Source: Mycobacterium lacus
GTDB lineage: Bacteria; Actinomycetota; Actinomycetes; Mycobacteriales; Mycobacteriaceae
Reading direction: 5' to 3'
Assembly: GCF_010731535.1 (NCBI RefSeq)
Contig: NZ_AP022581.1
Coordinates: 4,039,952 to 4,103,951 of the forward strand
DNA length: 64,000 bases
Shown: piece after piece, positions 41,819 through 51,578 of the stretch
Layout: each line of letters starts with the position of its first letter
Numbering within the stretch: position 1 is the first letter of the stretch
Notes under the pieces: model-generated
What the model was told of the DNA's origin: nothing
Database searches by the model: none
What the model saw: the letters and a program-made list of their open reading frames with translations, nothing else
Translations under genes and position numbers: made by a program

Positions 41819-44248
41819 GTGACCGAACCCGGCACTGAGATCCCGCCGTCAGCGCGCGAGGCCATCCGGGCCCTCGCGAACGCCGCGACGGCGCCGGCCA
41901 AGGTCCTGATCAGCGGCGGTATCGGAACGGGCAAAACCACCGTTCTCGCCGCTGCCCGCGACGGGCTGCGCCGCGCCGGGTTGACCGTGCTGGCACGCCC
42001 GCCACGAGACGACGATCCACCCGACGCGGCGCTCGTTGTCGACGACGCCCAGTTGCTGACCGACGCCGAACTGTCGGACCTCGCCGACCGGGCTGCCGAC
42101 CCGCGCGCGACGGTCGTGGTGGCCGCCGAAGCCCAGGAGCAGCGCGCCGCGCTGCGAGCCCTGACGACGGTCATCGAACGGGATGGATCTCGGATAGCGC
42201 TCGGACCGCTGCCGGTCGCCGACCACCTGTTGGACTGCACCGCCGGGCTGCCCTTCCTGGTTCACGCCGTGTCCGCCGGCGCGCAGTCCCCGGCGCAGCT
42301 GGCCAAGTTCGCCCTGATCGAGCGGTTGCGCCGGCACGACGACCCGACCCTGGACACCCTGCTGATCATGTCGCTCAGCCAGGAGTTAGGGACGGCCGAT
42401 GTGGCAGCCGCGTTGGCGATTTCGGCAGCAGACGCCCGCGGGTTGGTCGATCGGGCCCGCGCGAGCGGACTCGTCGAACCGTCGCACACCGCGGCGTTCC
42501 TGCGGTCGGTGCATGACGCGGTCGCGCAAATCGTCGGAAATGCCCACCACCACGAGGTCGAAACCGCGTTGCTGCGTACACAATTCGACATGTCGGCGGT
42601 GTCGCCCGATCTCGCGCTGCGACTGTCCGAACACGGGCTGCGCGACGACCGGCTGGCGGACCTGCTGACCCGGCACGCCGCGCAGGCGCGCGGCCGGTCG
42701 GAGCGGGCCGCGCGGCTGTACCGGGCCGCCATCGACGCCGGTGCCACCGGGCTGACTGCCCGACTGGCGGACGCGCTCGCCCTCTCCGGGGACTGCGCCG
42801 CCGCCGCGGCACTGGCCGACGATCTGCTCGCCTCCTCGAACTCCGTCGAACGCGCCGCGGCGGTACGGATTGCGGGCAGCGTCGCGGCCCACGAGGGCAA
42901 CGCGGGTCAGGCGGCCGAATTGTTCGGCTGGCTTGGCCCCTACCCGGATGCGGTGGTGGGCGCGGCAGCGGCGATCGCGCTGGCCGGGACCGGTGACCTG
43001 GCGTCGGCGCGCGCCGCGCTGCGCCTCAAGGACGCCGGCCCGCCGACGATGGCGGCTCGTGCGTCGCGCAGCCTCGCCGAAGGGCTGCTGATGACCATGG
43101 ATCGGCCGTATCCGGCCGCGATGACAAGGCTGGGCCAGGCCATCGCGGCCGAACGAACGATGACCGAAGTCATTCCGGACAGCCCCGCCGCCCTGGTTGC
43201 CTTGGCGGCGATCCACGCCGGCGATCCGGTGCGCGCGCGCAGCGTCATCGGTCGCGCCGTGTGTGCCGGCGACGACGCGCTGTTCCGGCGTCGCCACCTG
43301 CTGTTGTCCGGCTGGATCAAGATGCAGGACGGGCAGCTGCCGTGGGCCAGCGCGGACGCTGTCGCGGCGGCCTCCGGTGACTTGCGCCGGCGCGACACGT
43401 TGTGGGCGGCGGCGCTGCAGACCGCGATCGCGCGCCGCGGCGGCGACGCGGGTGCGCTGCAAAACCATTGGTATGCCGCCATGGAAGTGCTCGCCGAGTA
43501 CTCCGTCGACCTGTTCACGCTGCTGCCGCTGGGGGAATTGTGGATCGCGGCTGCCCGGATGCGCCAGCTGGACCAGATGCGACACACCCTGGATCAAGCG
43601 TTCAGCCTGTTGGAATCGCTGGGCAATCCCGCGCTGTGGTCCGTTCCGCTGCATTGGGCCGGGGTGCACGCCGGAATAGTCGCCAACTCGCCCGAGGCGG
43701 TGGCGCCGCACGGACAGGCCCTCAGCGGGGCGGCGGTCGGCAGCGCCCTGGCCCGGGCGCTCTCCGGCGCCGGACGCACCTGGCTGCGGGTCCTTGCCGA
43801 TCAGGTCGATCCCGCCGAGGTCACCGCGGCGGCCCGGGCGTTGTCCCACGTCGGGTTGACCGCGGATGCGACCCGGCTGGCTGGTCAGGCGGCGCTGCAA
43901 ACGCCCGACGCCCGGGTGTCCGGGGCCATGCTGCAACTGGCCCGCGACCTCAAGCTGAGCGCGGGCCCCACCGAAATGGCCGGCGAGACGCCCGATGAGG
44001 AACCCGCGACCGGCAGTCCGCCCCCGCCCCGCCATCCTCCGGCGGGGTCACCGCTGTCCGACCGCGAACGCGAGGTCGCCGAGCTGCTGCTGTTGGGCAT
44101 GCCCTACCGCGACATTGGCGGCCAACTGTTCATCTCGGCCAAGACGGTCGAACACCACGTGGCGCGGATCCGTCGTCGCCTCGGCGCCGGCTCCCGCTCG
44201 GAGATGTTGTCGATGCTGCGCGCGATGTTGACTCGACCCGTAGGTTAG
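41819..44248 (+). CDS. iniR: Large ATPase/LuxR-type regulator IniR (Rv0339c-like)
   Basis: An about 809-residue regulator of the LAL/MalT-like kind. An N-terminal P-loop ATPase module shows LISGGIGTGKTTVLAAARDG near residue 32 and ALVVDDAQLLT (Walker B). A long helical middle follows. The C-terminal LuxR HTH (about 735-795) has PLSDREREVAELLLLGMPYR and AKTVEHHVARIRRRLGAGSR. GTG at 41819 is preferred because a GGGGA element sits at good distance; an in-frame GTG at 41798 overlaps the TTAGGGGA motif. The orthologue of Rv0339c in M. marinum has been reported to control iniBAC. Here it is divergent from the Rv0340-like gene and iniB, which agrees. The inducer cannot be told from sequence. Confidence 0.85.
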   Translation: MTEPGTEIPPSAREAIRALANAATAPAKVLISGGIGTGKTTVLAAARDGLRRAGLTVLARPPRDDDPPDAALVVDDAQLLTDAELSDLADRAADPRATVVVAAEAQEQRAALRALTTVIERDGSRIALGPLPVADHLLDCTAGLPFLVHAVSAGAQSPAQLAKFALIERLRRHDDPTLDTLLIMSLSQELGTADVAAALAISAADARGLVDRARASGLVEPSHTAAFLRSVHDAVAQIVGNAHHHEVETALLRTQFDMSAVSPDLALRLSEHGLRDDRLADLLTRHAAQARGRSERAARLYRAAIDAGATGLTARLADALALSGDCAAAAALADDLLASSNSVERAAAVRIAGSVAAHEGNAGQAAELFGWLGPYPDAVVGAAAAIALAGTGDLASARAALRLKDAGPPTMAARASRSLAEGLLMTMDRPYPAAMTRLGQAIAAERTMTEVIPDSPAALVALAAIHAGDPVRARSVIGRAVCAGDDALFRRRHLLLSGWIKMQDGQLPWASADAVAAASGDLRRRDTLWAAALQTAIARRGGDAGALQNHWYAAMEVLAEYSVDLFTLLPLGELWIAAARMRQLDQMRHTLDQAFSLLESLGNPALWSVPLHWAGVHAGIVANSPEAVAPHGQALSGAAVGSALARALSGAGRTWLRVLADQVDPAEVTAAARALSHVGLTADATRLAGQAALQTPDARVSGAMLQLARDLKLSAGPTEMAGETPDEEPATGSPPPPRHPPAGSPLSDREREVAELLLLGMPYRDIGGQLFISAKTVEHHVARIRRRLGAGSRSEMLSMLRAMLTRPVG

Positions 44249-44352
44249 GACAGCCTCCCTCGCGCTCAGAACCGCGCAGATGTCAGTATGGGCAGGTTAA
44301 ACAGGGTACGGCGTCGTGACGCCGGAGTATCTAAGCATTGGGGTGACCTTCC

Positions 44353-47181
44353 GTGACCACGCAAACGCTCATCAGACTGGTGCTGGGTCTGGGCATGACG
44401 GCGGTCGTGGGAGCGTTCGCTCTGCGACGGGTGTGGTGGCTGTACAAGCTGGTCATGTCCGGCCAGCCCGCCACCGGGCGCACCGAGAATCTGGGCACCC
44501 GGATCTGGACCCAGATCGCCGAGGTGTTCGGACAACGTCGGCTGCTGAAGTGGTCACTGCCGGGCTTGGCGCACTTCTTCACCATGTGGGGCTTCTTCAT
44601 CCTGCTGACGGTCTACATCGAGGCCTACGGGGTGCTGTTCCAACCCAACTTCCACCTCCCGATCATCGGCCGCTGGGACGCGCTGGGCTTCCTGCAGGAC
44701 TTCTTCGCGCTGGCCGTGCTGGCCGGCATCGTCACCTTCGCGATCATCCGGTTGCGCACCGAGCCGAAGGAACACGGTCGGCAGTCCCGGTTCTACGGTT
44801 CGCACACCGGCGGTGCCTGGCTGATCCTGTTCATGATCTTCAACGTCATCTGGACGTATGCCATTTTCCGCGGGGCATCGGTCAACGCGCTCGGCGACGA
44901 ATTCCCTTACGGCCGTGGCGCATTCTTCTCCCACGCCATGGGCTCGCTACTACATCCGTTGGGTCAGGGCGCCAACGAGATCGTCGAGACCGTCGCGCTG
45001 ATGCTGCACATCGGCGTCATGCTGGCGTTCCTGCTGATCGTGTTGCACTCCAAGCACCTGCACATCTTCTTGGCGCCGATCAACGTCACCTTCAAGCGAT
45101 TGCCGGACGGGTTGGGCCCGCTGCTGCCCGTCGAAGCCCACGGCGAGCCGATCGACTTCGAAAACCCGCCCGACGACGCCGAATTCGGGCGCGGCAAGAT
45201 CGAAGACTTCACCTGGAAGGCGATGCTCGACTTCGCCACCTGCACCGAGTGCGGGCGCTGCCAGTCGCAATGCCCGGCCTGGAACACCGGAAAACCGTTG
45301 TCCCCCAAGCTCGTCATCATGGACCTGCGCGACCACTGGATGGCCAAGGCGCCTTACATCCTGGGCGAGAAGAGCCAGGAGCCGCTTGAGGGTCTCGACC
45401 TCGAGACGGTCAAGGAGGAGGGCCACCATGTGCCGGAGTCCGGCTTCGGCCGGGTGCCCGGGCACGGGCCCGAGCAAGCGGCCCGCCCGCTGGTCGGCAC
45501 CGCCCAACAGGGCGGTGTGATCGATCCCGACGTGCTGTGGTCCTGCGTCACCTGCGGCGCGTGCGTCGAGCAGTGCCCGGTGGACATCGAGCATGTCGAC
45601 CACATCGTGGATATGCGCCGCTACCAGGTGATGATGGAGTCGGAGTTTCCGTCCGAGCTGTCCGTGCTGTTCAAGAACCTGGAGAACAAGGGCAACCCGT
45701 GGGGGCAGAATGCCTCTGACCGGACCAATTGGATCGACGAGGTCGACTTCGACGTCCCGGTCTACGGCGAGGATGTCGACAGTTTCGACGGCTACGAATA
45801 CCTGTTCTGGGTGGGCTGTGCGGGCGCCTACGACGACAAGGCAAAAAAGACCACCAAGGCCGTCGCCGAACTGCTCGCCATCGCCGGGGTGAAGTTCCTG
45901 GTGTTGGGTACCGGGGAAACCTGCAACGGCGACTCCGCGCGCCGGTCGGGCAACGAGTTCCTGTTCCAGCAACTGGCCCAACAGGCTGTCGAGACCCTGG
46001 ACGGACTGTTCGAGGGTGTGGAGACCGTCGACCGCAAGATTGTGGTCACCTGCCCGCACTGCTTCAACACCATCGGCAAGGAATACCGGCAGCTGGGTGC
46101 CAACTACACTGTGCTGCACCACACGCAGCTGCTCAACCGGTTGGTGCGCGACAAGAGGCTGGTCCCCCTCAGCTCCGTATCCCAAGACATCACCTATCAC
46201 GACCCGTGCTATCTGGGCCGGCACAACAAGGTGTACGAGGCGCCGCGCGAGCTGATCGGCGCCGCGGGAGCGAACCTCACCGAAATGCCGCGCCACGCCG
46301 AGCGCAGCTTCTGCTGCGGCGCGGGCGGCGCCCGCATGTGGATGGAAGAGCACATCGGCAAGCGGATAAACCACGAGCGCGTCGACGAGGCGCTGGCCAC
46401 CAACGCCGCCGCCATCGCAACCGCCTGCCCGTTCTGCCGGGTGATGGTCACAGACGGCGTCAACGACCGGGCGGAGGCCGGCAGCGACCGGCCTGTTCCT
46501 GAGGTGCTCGACGTGGCCCAGGTGCTGCTCGGCTCGCTCGATCACGACACGTCGCTGCTGCCGGCGAAGGGTACGGCCGCAAAGGAGGCCTCGAAGCGCG
46601 CGGCGAAGGCCGAGCCCGAGGCTGCGGCACCCAGTCCCCCTGCCGAGAAAATCGAAGAAGCGGCCGAGAAGCCGGCGGCTACAAAACCCGAGAAGGCCAC
46701 CAAGGCCGTCACCGGCCTCGGGATCGCCGGCGGCGCCAAGCGCCCGGGTGCCAAGAAGACGGGGGCGCAGCCCCCCAAAACCCCGGAGGCCAAGGCGGCG
46801 GCTGCGCCGGCCAAGGGTCTGGGCCTGGCCGCCGGCGCCAAGCGACCCGGTGCCAAGAAGGGAGCCCCCCAAGCCGCTGCGCAAACCCCCGCCGCCGAGG
46901 CGCCCGCCGCCGAGGCACCCGCCGTTGAGGCACCCGCCGTTGAGGCGCCCACCGCGCCCGTCAAGGGTCTGGGTATCGCCGCCGGTGCCAAGCGGCCGGG
47001 AGCAAAGAAGAGCCCCGCGCAAGCGGCAGCTCCTACACCCGCCGCACCGGAACCCGATGCAAAGCCGGAGCCGGAGCCGCCGTCGCAACCGGACGGGGAA
47101 GCGGCTCCCCCGGCCCCGCCCGCTGCACCCGTTAAAGGGTTGGGCATCGCGCGCGGCGCCCGGCCGCCGGGCAAGCGCTGA
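44353..47181 (+). CDS. Membrane Fe-S oxidoreductase with CCG domains (Rv0338c-like)
   Basis: A 942-residue membrane-linked reductase starting with GTG. Residues 1-250 hold about six membrane spans (LVLGLGMTAVVGAFALRRVW; FTMWGFFILLTVYIEAYGVL). Two 4Fe-4S sites follow: CTECGRCQSQC at 297-307 and CVTCGACVEQC at 398-408. Then come two cysteine-rich CCG domains (GTGETCNGDSARR, YHDPCYLGRHNKVYEAPREL, FCCGAGGARMWMEEHIG). The plan is that of heterodisulphide-reductase-D/GlpC-like proteins; electron donor and acceptor are unknown. The last about 190 residues are Lys/Ala/Pro-rich with four repeats (GLGIAGGAKRPGAKK and variants). M. tuberculosis Rv0338c is about 60 residues shorter; the tail is the variable part. 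The aminotransferase starts 32 bp later. Confidence 0.9.
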   Translation: MTTQTLIRLVLGLGMTAVVGAFALRRVWWLYKLVMSGQPATGRTENLGTRIWTQIAEVFGQRRLLKWSLPGLAHFFTMWGFFILLTVYIEAYGVLFQPNFHLPIIGRWDALGFLQDFFALAVLAGIVTFAIIRLRTEPKEHGRQSRFYGSHTGGAWLILFMIFNVIWTYAIFRGASVNALGDEFPYGRGAFFSHAMGSLLHPLGQGANEIVETVALMLHIGVMLAFLLIVLHSKHLHIFLAPINVTFKRLPDGLGPLLPVEAHGEPIDFENPPDDAEFGRGKIEDFTWKAMLDFATCTECGRCQSQCPAWNTGKPLSPKLVIMDLRDHWMAKAPYILGEKSQEPLEGLDLETVKEEGHHVPESGFGRVPGHGPEQAARPLVGTAQQGGVIDPDVLWSCVTCGACVEQCPVDIEHVDHIVDMRRYQVMMESEFPSELSVLFKNLENKGNPWGQNASDRTNWIDEVDFDVPVYGEDVDSFDGYEYLFWVGCAGAYDDKAKKTTKAVAELLAIAGVKFLVLGTGETCNGDSARRSGNEFLFQQLAQQAVETLDGLFEGVETVDRKIVVTCPHCFNTIGKEYRQLGANYTVLHHTQLLNRLVRDKRLVPLSSVSQDITYHDPCYLGRHNKVYEAPRELIGAAGANLTEMPRHAERSFCCGAGGARMWMEEHIGKRINHERVDEALATNAAAIATACPFCRVMVTDGVNDRAEAGSDRPVPEVLDVAQVLLGSLDHDTSLLPAKGTAAKEASKRAAKAEPEAAAPSPPAEKIEEAAEKPAATKPEKATKAVTGLGIAGGAKRPGAKKTGAQPPKTPEAKAAAAPAKGLGLAAGAKRPGAKKGAPQAAAQTPAAEAPAAEAPAVEAPAVEAPTAPVKGLGIAAGAKRPGAKKSPAQAAAPTPAAPEPDAKPEPEPPSQPDGEAAPPAPPAAPVKGLGIARGARPPGKR

Positions 47182-47213
47182 TCCACCGATTTGACACCTA
47201 TCAGCAAATTTCA

Positions 47214-48503
47214 GTGGACAGCGATGGCACCATGGTTGACGTGACAACTCACCAGCTGCCCTGGCATGCCGCCGGTCATCACCGCCAGCGCGCCTTCGCG
47301 CAGTCGTCCAAATTGCAGGACGTCCTGTATGAAATTCGCGGCCCTGTACACCAGCACGCCGCGCGGCTGGAAGCCGAGGGGCACCGCATCCTCAAGCTGA
47401 ACATCGGCAACCCCGCACCGTTCGGCTTCGAGGCACCCGACGTGATCATGCGCGACATGATCCAGGCGCTGCCGTACGCGCAGGGATACTCCGACTCGCA
47501 GGGCATCCTGCCGGCGCGGCGCGCGGTGGTCACCCGCTACGAGCTTGTCCCCGGCTTCCCCAGATTCGACGTCGACGACGTGTTCCTGGGCAACGGGGTC
47601 TCCGAGCTGATCACGATGACGCTGCAAGCCCTGCTGGACAACGGCGATCAGGTGCTGATCCCCTCGCCCGACTACCCGCTGTGGACCGCGTCGACCTCGC
47701 TGGCGGGCGGCACACCCGTGCACTACCTGTGCGACGAGACCCAGGACTGGCAGCCCGACATCGCCGACCTGGAATCCAAGATCACCGAGCGCACCAAGGC
47801 GCTGGTCATCATCAACCCGAACAACCCCACCGGCGCGGTCTACGGCCGCGAAATCCTCACTCAGATGGTCGACCTGGCGCGCAAGCATCAACTGTTGCTG
47901 CTCGCCGATGAGATCTACGACAAGGTCCTTTACGACGACGCCAAGCACATCAGCGTGGCATCGCTTGCGCCCGACATGTTGTCGCTGACCTTCAACGGTT
48001 TGTCCAAGGCGTACCGTGTTGCCGGATACCGGTCCGGCTGGCTGGTGATCACTGGACCCAAGGACCACGCCAGCAGCTTCATCGAGGGGATCAGCCTGCT
48101 GGCCAACATGCGGTTATGCCCGAATGTCCCCGCGCAGCACGCGATCCAGGTCGCCCTCGGCGGCCACCAGAGCATCGAGGACCTGGTGCTGCCCGGCGGC
48201 CGGCTGCTCGAGCAGCGCGACGTTGCCTGGAGCAAGCTCAACGAAATTCCTGGGGTCTCGTGCGTCAAACCGGAGGGCGCGCTGTATGTGTTTCCCCGGC
48301 TGGATCCCGAGGTCTACGACATCGCCGACGACGAGCAACTGGTCCTCGACCTGCTGCTGTCGGAGAAGATCCTGGTCACCCAGGGCACCGGATTCAATTG
48401 GCCGACACCGGATCACCTGCGCATCGTGACGTTGCCCTGGTCCCGTGATCTCGCGGCCGCGATCGAGCGGCTGGGCAACTTCCTGGCCAGCTACCGTCAG
48501 TAA
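47214..48503 (+). CDS. aspC: PLP aminotransferase AspC (aspartate/alanine aminotransferase)
   Basis: A 429-residue class I aminotransferase. PLP marks: ILKLNIGNPAPFGFEAPDVI near 60, IINPNNPTGAVYGREILTQM near 200, LLLADEIYDKVLYDDAKHIS near 228, and NGLSKAYRVAGYRSGW with Lys265 as the Schiff-base residue, plus LRIVTLPW near the end. The sequence resembles the alanine-aminotransferase AlaA branch. Length equals M. tuberculosis Rv0337c (429). Starting further in, at MVDVTTHQL, would fit some relatives. It probably shares a transcript with the Fe-S oxidoreductase upstream. Confidence 0.9.
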   Translation: MDSDGTMVDVTTHQLPWHAAGHHRQRAFAQSSKLQDVLYEIRGPVHQHAARLEAEGHRILKLNIGNPAPFGFEAPDVIMRDMIQALPYAQGYSDSQGILPARRAVVTRYELVPGFPRFDVDDVFLGNGVSELITMTLQALLDNGDQVLIPSPDYPLWTASTSLAGGTPVHYLCDETQDWQPDIADLESKITERTKALVIINPNNPTGAVYGREILTQMVDLARKHQLLLLADEIYDKVLYDDAKHISVASLAPDMLSLTFNGLSKAYRVAGYRSGWLVITGPKDHASSFIEGISLLANMRLCPNVPAQHAIQVALGGHQSIEDLVLPGGRLLEQRDVAWSKLNEIPGVSCVKPEGALYVFPRLDPEVYDIADDEQLVLDLLLSEKILVTQGTGFNWPTPDHLRIVTLPWSRDLAAAIERLGNFLASYRQ

Positions 48504-48646
48504 CCGCCAACGACGTGACGGGCGCGGTGGTTGGTGCCCGCGTGGGAGGTGCGCATGTGGGGTCACGGAGACATTGGGGAGCCGAGACACCCCCAAGCCA
48601 GGTCGGCGTTCTTGTCGCTGCCACCGCGAACGTGTTCACGTGCTTC

Positions 48647-50167
48647 CTAAAAGGGTGGTGGGTCGCGGTTGGTGTCGGGTGGGGCGGGTCCGATGTCGAT
48701 GGTGCACCCGGTAGGCGCGGTGGGTTGAGTGGTGCGGGCGGTGCGGTTTTGTCGGCGTTCGGTGGCGATGCGGTGGGCGCGGTCTTGGGCGCGGGTGCGG
48801 CGGCGTTTGGGCATCATCGCGGTCCGGTGGGCGCAGTAGTCGTGCGGGGGGTCGGCTTCCGGTGCCGGCATGCCGCCGACCGCGCGGCACAGGCTGGGAA
48901 ACAGCAGGGCGCTGCCCGGGGTGGTGACATAGGTGTGCCCCGACGGTGAGGTGAAAATCAGGGTCCCGTCGCGTAGTTGCCGTTCCCGCCAGCCCCAAAA
49001 GGTCTTCACAAGGTGATGGGTTCGGCATTTGCAGTTCAGGTTGGCCGCATGGGTGGGCCCACCGGCGGCGTAGGGGATCGAATGATCCACATCGCAATCG
49101 ACGGCGGGCCGGTCACAGCCGGGCCAGCGGCAGGTCAGATCCCGGCACCGCACGAAATCGGCCAACGCCTTCGAGGGCACATAGCCGGGCTCGGGTGGGG
49201 CATTGCCGGGGTGAACCAGCGGTACCAGTGTGGCCGTCTTCGCGAGTTCGGCCACCAGCTCGGGGGTGATCAGCCCGTCGGCGTTCATCTCAGATGCCGG
49301 CGCCGAGCCCGTGCCATTGATGGTGGCGGGTTCGGCGATCACATGAATCACCACCGGGGCCGCGCCCGGGCGGGTGGCGGCCGGGCAGTCGGTGAGCCCG
49401 CAGCCACAGCCCAGCCGATCCGCCCCGGCCGCCAGCGCCCCCAACGCGTCGGCGCGGCGCTGCTCGCGGGTGCGCGGATCGTGGGCACACACGGTGGCCG
49501 CCAACGCAGTCAACCGCTTGTCCAGTGCGTGGGCGTCGACGCTGTACAGGCTGCCGTCGATGCGCGAGAGGCCGTCTTGGTCCTGTCCGATCGAGATCTG
49601 CCGATCGGCCTGATACTCCTTACGCCGGCGCACCGCATCGGTATCCACGCGGGCCACGATCCTATCGACCGCCCCGGACAGCCGGGCGCTGGTCATCGAG
49701 GGCCAGCGCGTCACATTGAGCGCCACCAACTCATCCACCGCCGCCAGCACCTCGGGGTCGACGATCAGATCGGTGCGGAACACGATCGTGGAAAACGCCC
49801 GAAAGTCGATCTCGCCGGCCACAAACACCGCAGCGGTCTTGGGTAGCCGCTCACGCATCGCGCGGGCATACCGCAGCCGGCCGGCGGCGCGCGCCTGGCT
49901 GATCCGCAACGCCGCACCCACCTCGGCGGCCACGGCCTCCATGGTGTCGATCGCCCAGTCCTCGGTCTCCGAACACCGCGACAACCGAGAGGCGAACAAC
50001 TCCCCCACAGCCACCAGCTGCGCGGCCGCGGCCCGGTTCTCCGCCCGCGCGGCCGCACAAATCCGCTCTATCAGCCCCGCCGACTCCGCGGTGGTCGACG
50101 GATGGCGCCGCTCGACGTGCTCATCGAAACGGGCCACCACCTCCGGATCGAGCACTTGTTCGAACAT
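48647..50167 (-). CDS. 13E12-repeat family DUF222/HNH endonuclease-like protein, copy B
   Basis: A 506-residue paralogue of the gene at 6717-8240. The DUF222 part and the HNH part (CRDLTCRWPGCDRPAVDCDV; DHSIPYAAGGPTHAANLNC) are intact. Differences from copy A are few: the second line of the protein (MFEQV for MFEGV), a patch near residue 300 (LVAELAKTATLVPLVHPGNA for LIAELATSAKLVALIHPGDA), and the last 60 residues. The reading frame is open further upstream to 50407 but that part overlaps the transposase relic. Biological role unestablished. Confidence 0.85.
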   Translation of the reverse strand: MFEQVLDPEVVARFDEHVERRHPSTTAESAGLIERICAAARAENRAAAAQLVAVGELFASRLSRCSETEDWAIDTMEAVAAEVGAALRISQARAAGRLRYARAMRERLPKTAAVFVAGEIDFRAFSTIVFRTDLIVDPEVLAAVDELVALNVTRWPSMTSARLSGAVDRIVARVDTDAVRRRKEYQADRQISIGQDQDGLSRIDGSLYSVDAHALDKRLTALAATVCAHDPRTREQRRADALGALAAGADRLGCGCGLTDCPAATRPGAAPVVIHVIAEPATINGTGSAPASEMNADGLITPELVAELAKTATLVPLVHPGNAPPEPGYVPSKALADFVRCRDLTCRWPGCDRPAVDCDVDHSIPYAAGGPTHAANLNCKCRTHHLVKTFWGWRERQLRDGTLIFTSPSGHTYVTTPGSALLFPSLCRAVGGMPAPEADPPHDYCAHRTAMMPKRRRTRAQDRAHRIATERRQNRTARTTQPTAPTGCTIDIGPAPPDTNRDPPPF

Positions 50168-51328
50168 ACATTCGATACTAGCAGACCCCGCCGACCGCGT
50201 TGACTCATCAGAAATGCGCGCGAAAGAGATTCTCGACGAGTTGTGCGCTAACACCGGGTGGCACCGCAGCCATGCCCGCAAGGCGCTCAAAGCGGCGCTG
50301 CAACCCAAGATCGTCACCCCGCGCAGTCCGCGGCCAGTGAAGTACGGGCCTGATGTCACCGCGGCGCTGATGGTGCGCTGGACAGTGCCCGCAATGCCCG
50401 CCGGCAAACGGCTTGCGCCGATGCTCAGGCAACCGGTGGCAGTGCTGCATCAGTTCGGAGAACTGGTCATCGACGAGGCCACCGCGGCGCTGTTGGTGTC
50501 AATGTCAGCGGCCACCATCGATCGCCGCCTGGCTGGTGAGCGGACCAAACACCAGCTCAAGGGCGTGTGGGGACAAAGCCGGGATCGCTTCTCAAAAGCC
50601 AGATCCCGGTGCGCACCTGGGCCGAGTGACGACGCGCGGCCCGGGTTCGTCGAGATCGACCTGGTCTGGCGCGACGGCGGCAACCGGGCTAGAGGCCATG
50701 CCTTCACGCTGACGGTCACCGACATCGCCACCGGCTGGACCGAGAACCGCTCAATGCCGGACAAGACCGCCAAATGCGTGCCGGCCGCCCTAAATGACAT
50801 TGCCCGCAAGATGCCGTTCCCGATCCTAGGTGTGGACTCCGACAACGGATCGGAATTCATCAACGACCTGTTGTTGCAACGGTGCCAGGACCGCCAGATC
50901 ACCTTCACCCGGGCGCGACCGGGCTATAAGAACGACGGTCATCACGTCGAGCAGAAAAATATGGGGCAGCGGTGCGCACCGTGGTCGGCTACCACCGCCA
51001 CGACACCCCCGCAGAACTGTTGCCGCTCAACGAGATCTGGCAGTTGCAGTCCAAGCTGACCAACTACTTCTACCCACAGCAGAAACCGATCTCTAAAGTC
51101 CGCAACGGCGCCACGGTGCCCAAGAAACACGACACCACCGCCACCGCGTTCCATCACGCGATCGATCACCCCACCATGACCGTGGAGCGCATCGTGGCAC
51201 TAACGCGGACCTACTCCCTGATCAATCCCGCCGCCACCCAACACCAGATCCAAGCCCTGACCGCCCAGCCCCTCACGCTGGCCACCAGCATAGCTGGACC
51301 CGACGCCCTCGCGCCCATCTTCACACAA
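48647..51328. repeat. Composite repeat copy B (13E12 HNH gene + rve transposase relic)
   Basis: Direct repeat of 6717-9513, nearly identical over most of its length. It ends at AAGGCAACAGGC before a PE_PGRS scrap. This copy lacks the about 100-bp stretch found at 8300-8401 in copy A. A 13E12 gene also sits between aspC and rmlA in M. tuberculosis (Rv0336), so this location may be the ancestral one. Confidence 0.9.
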
Positions 51329-51330
51329 GG
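50229..51330 (+). pseudogene. rve-type (DDE) transposase, truncated and frameshifted, copy B
   Basis: It begins ILDELCANTGWHRSHARKAL next to the HNH gene's upstream region. It shares with copy A the GGGG frameshift near 50570, then returns to frame through a two-base loss (GAGTGACGACG for GAGTGGGACGACG, about 50629) to read FVEIDLVWRDGG and GVDSDNGSEFIND. A further shift near 50955 (AAAAATATGGGG) moves the end (VVGYHRHDTPAELLPLNEIW) into another frame. The original stop is changed, so the last frame runs on to 51448 into unrelated sequence. Confidence 0.8.
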
Positions 51331-51399
51331 CAACAGGCCGACACCGACCGCGCCGGATCAAGCACGCACCGAAAGCACTTCACGAAACTGCTCGGCTTC

Positions 51400-51564
51400 C
51401 GCCGCCGCCGCCGCCGTCAAGGCGGTCAGGGCGGCAACGCCGTGCTGATCGGCAACGGCGGTAACGGTGGAAACGGCGGGACCGGCCCGAACACCTGCAC
51501 CGCCGGCAAGGGCGGCTCCGGCGGTCTGCTGCTCGGACAGGACGGGCTGGCGGGGCTGCCGTAG
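51400..51564 (+). pseudogene. PE_PGRS C-terminal scrap
   Basis: Encodes GGNAVLIGNGGNGGNGGTGP and GGSGGLLLGQDGLAGLP before TAG at 51562. This is the standard end of PGRS domains (GLLLG-x-D-G-x-x-GLP). No PE domain or upstream repeats are present. In M. tuberculosis a PE gene (PE6, Rv0335c) lies at the corresponding place, so this may mark a PE/PGRS gene cut by the repeat. Confidence 0.65.
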
Positions 51565-51578
51565 CCAACCAGCCGAAA

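Noticed and set aside
48504..48646. Stem CGGGC...GCCCG after aspC as a terminator
   Set aside because: Only five pairs with a 12-base loop; expected by chance in this GC content.
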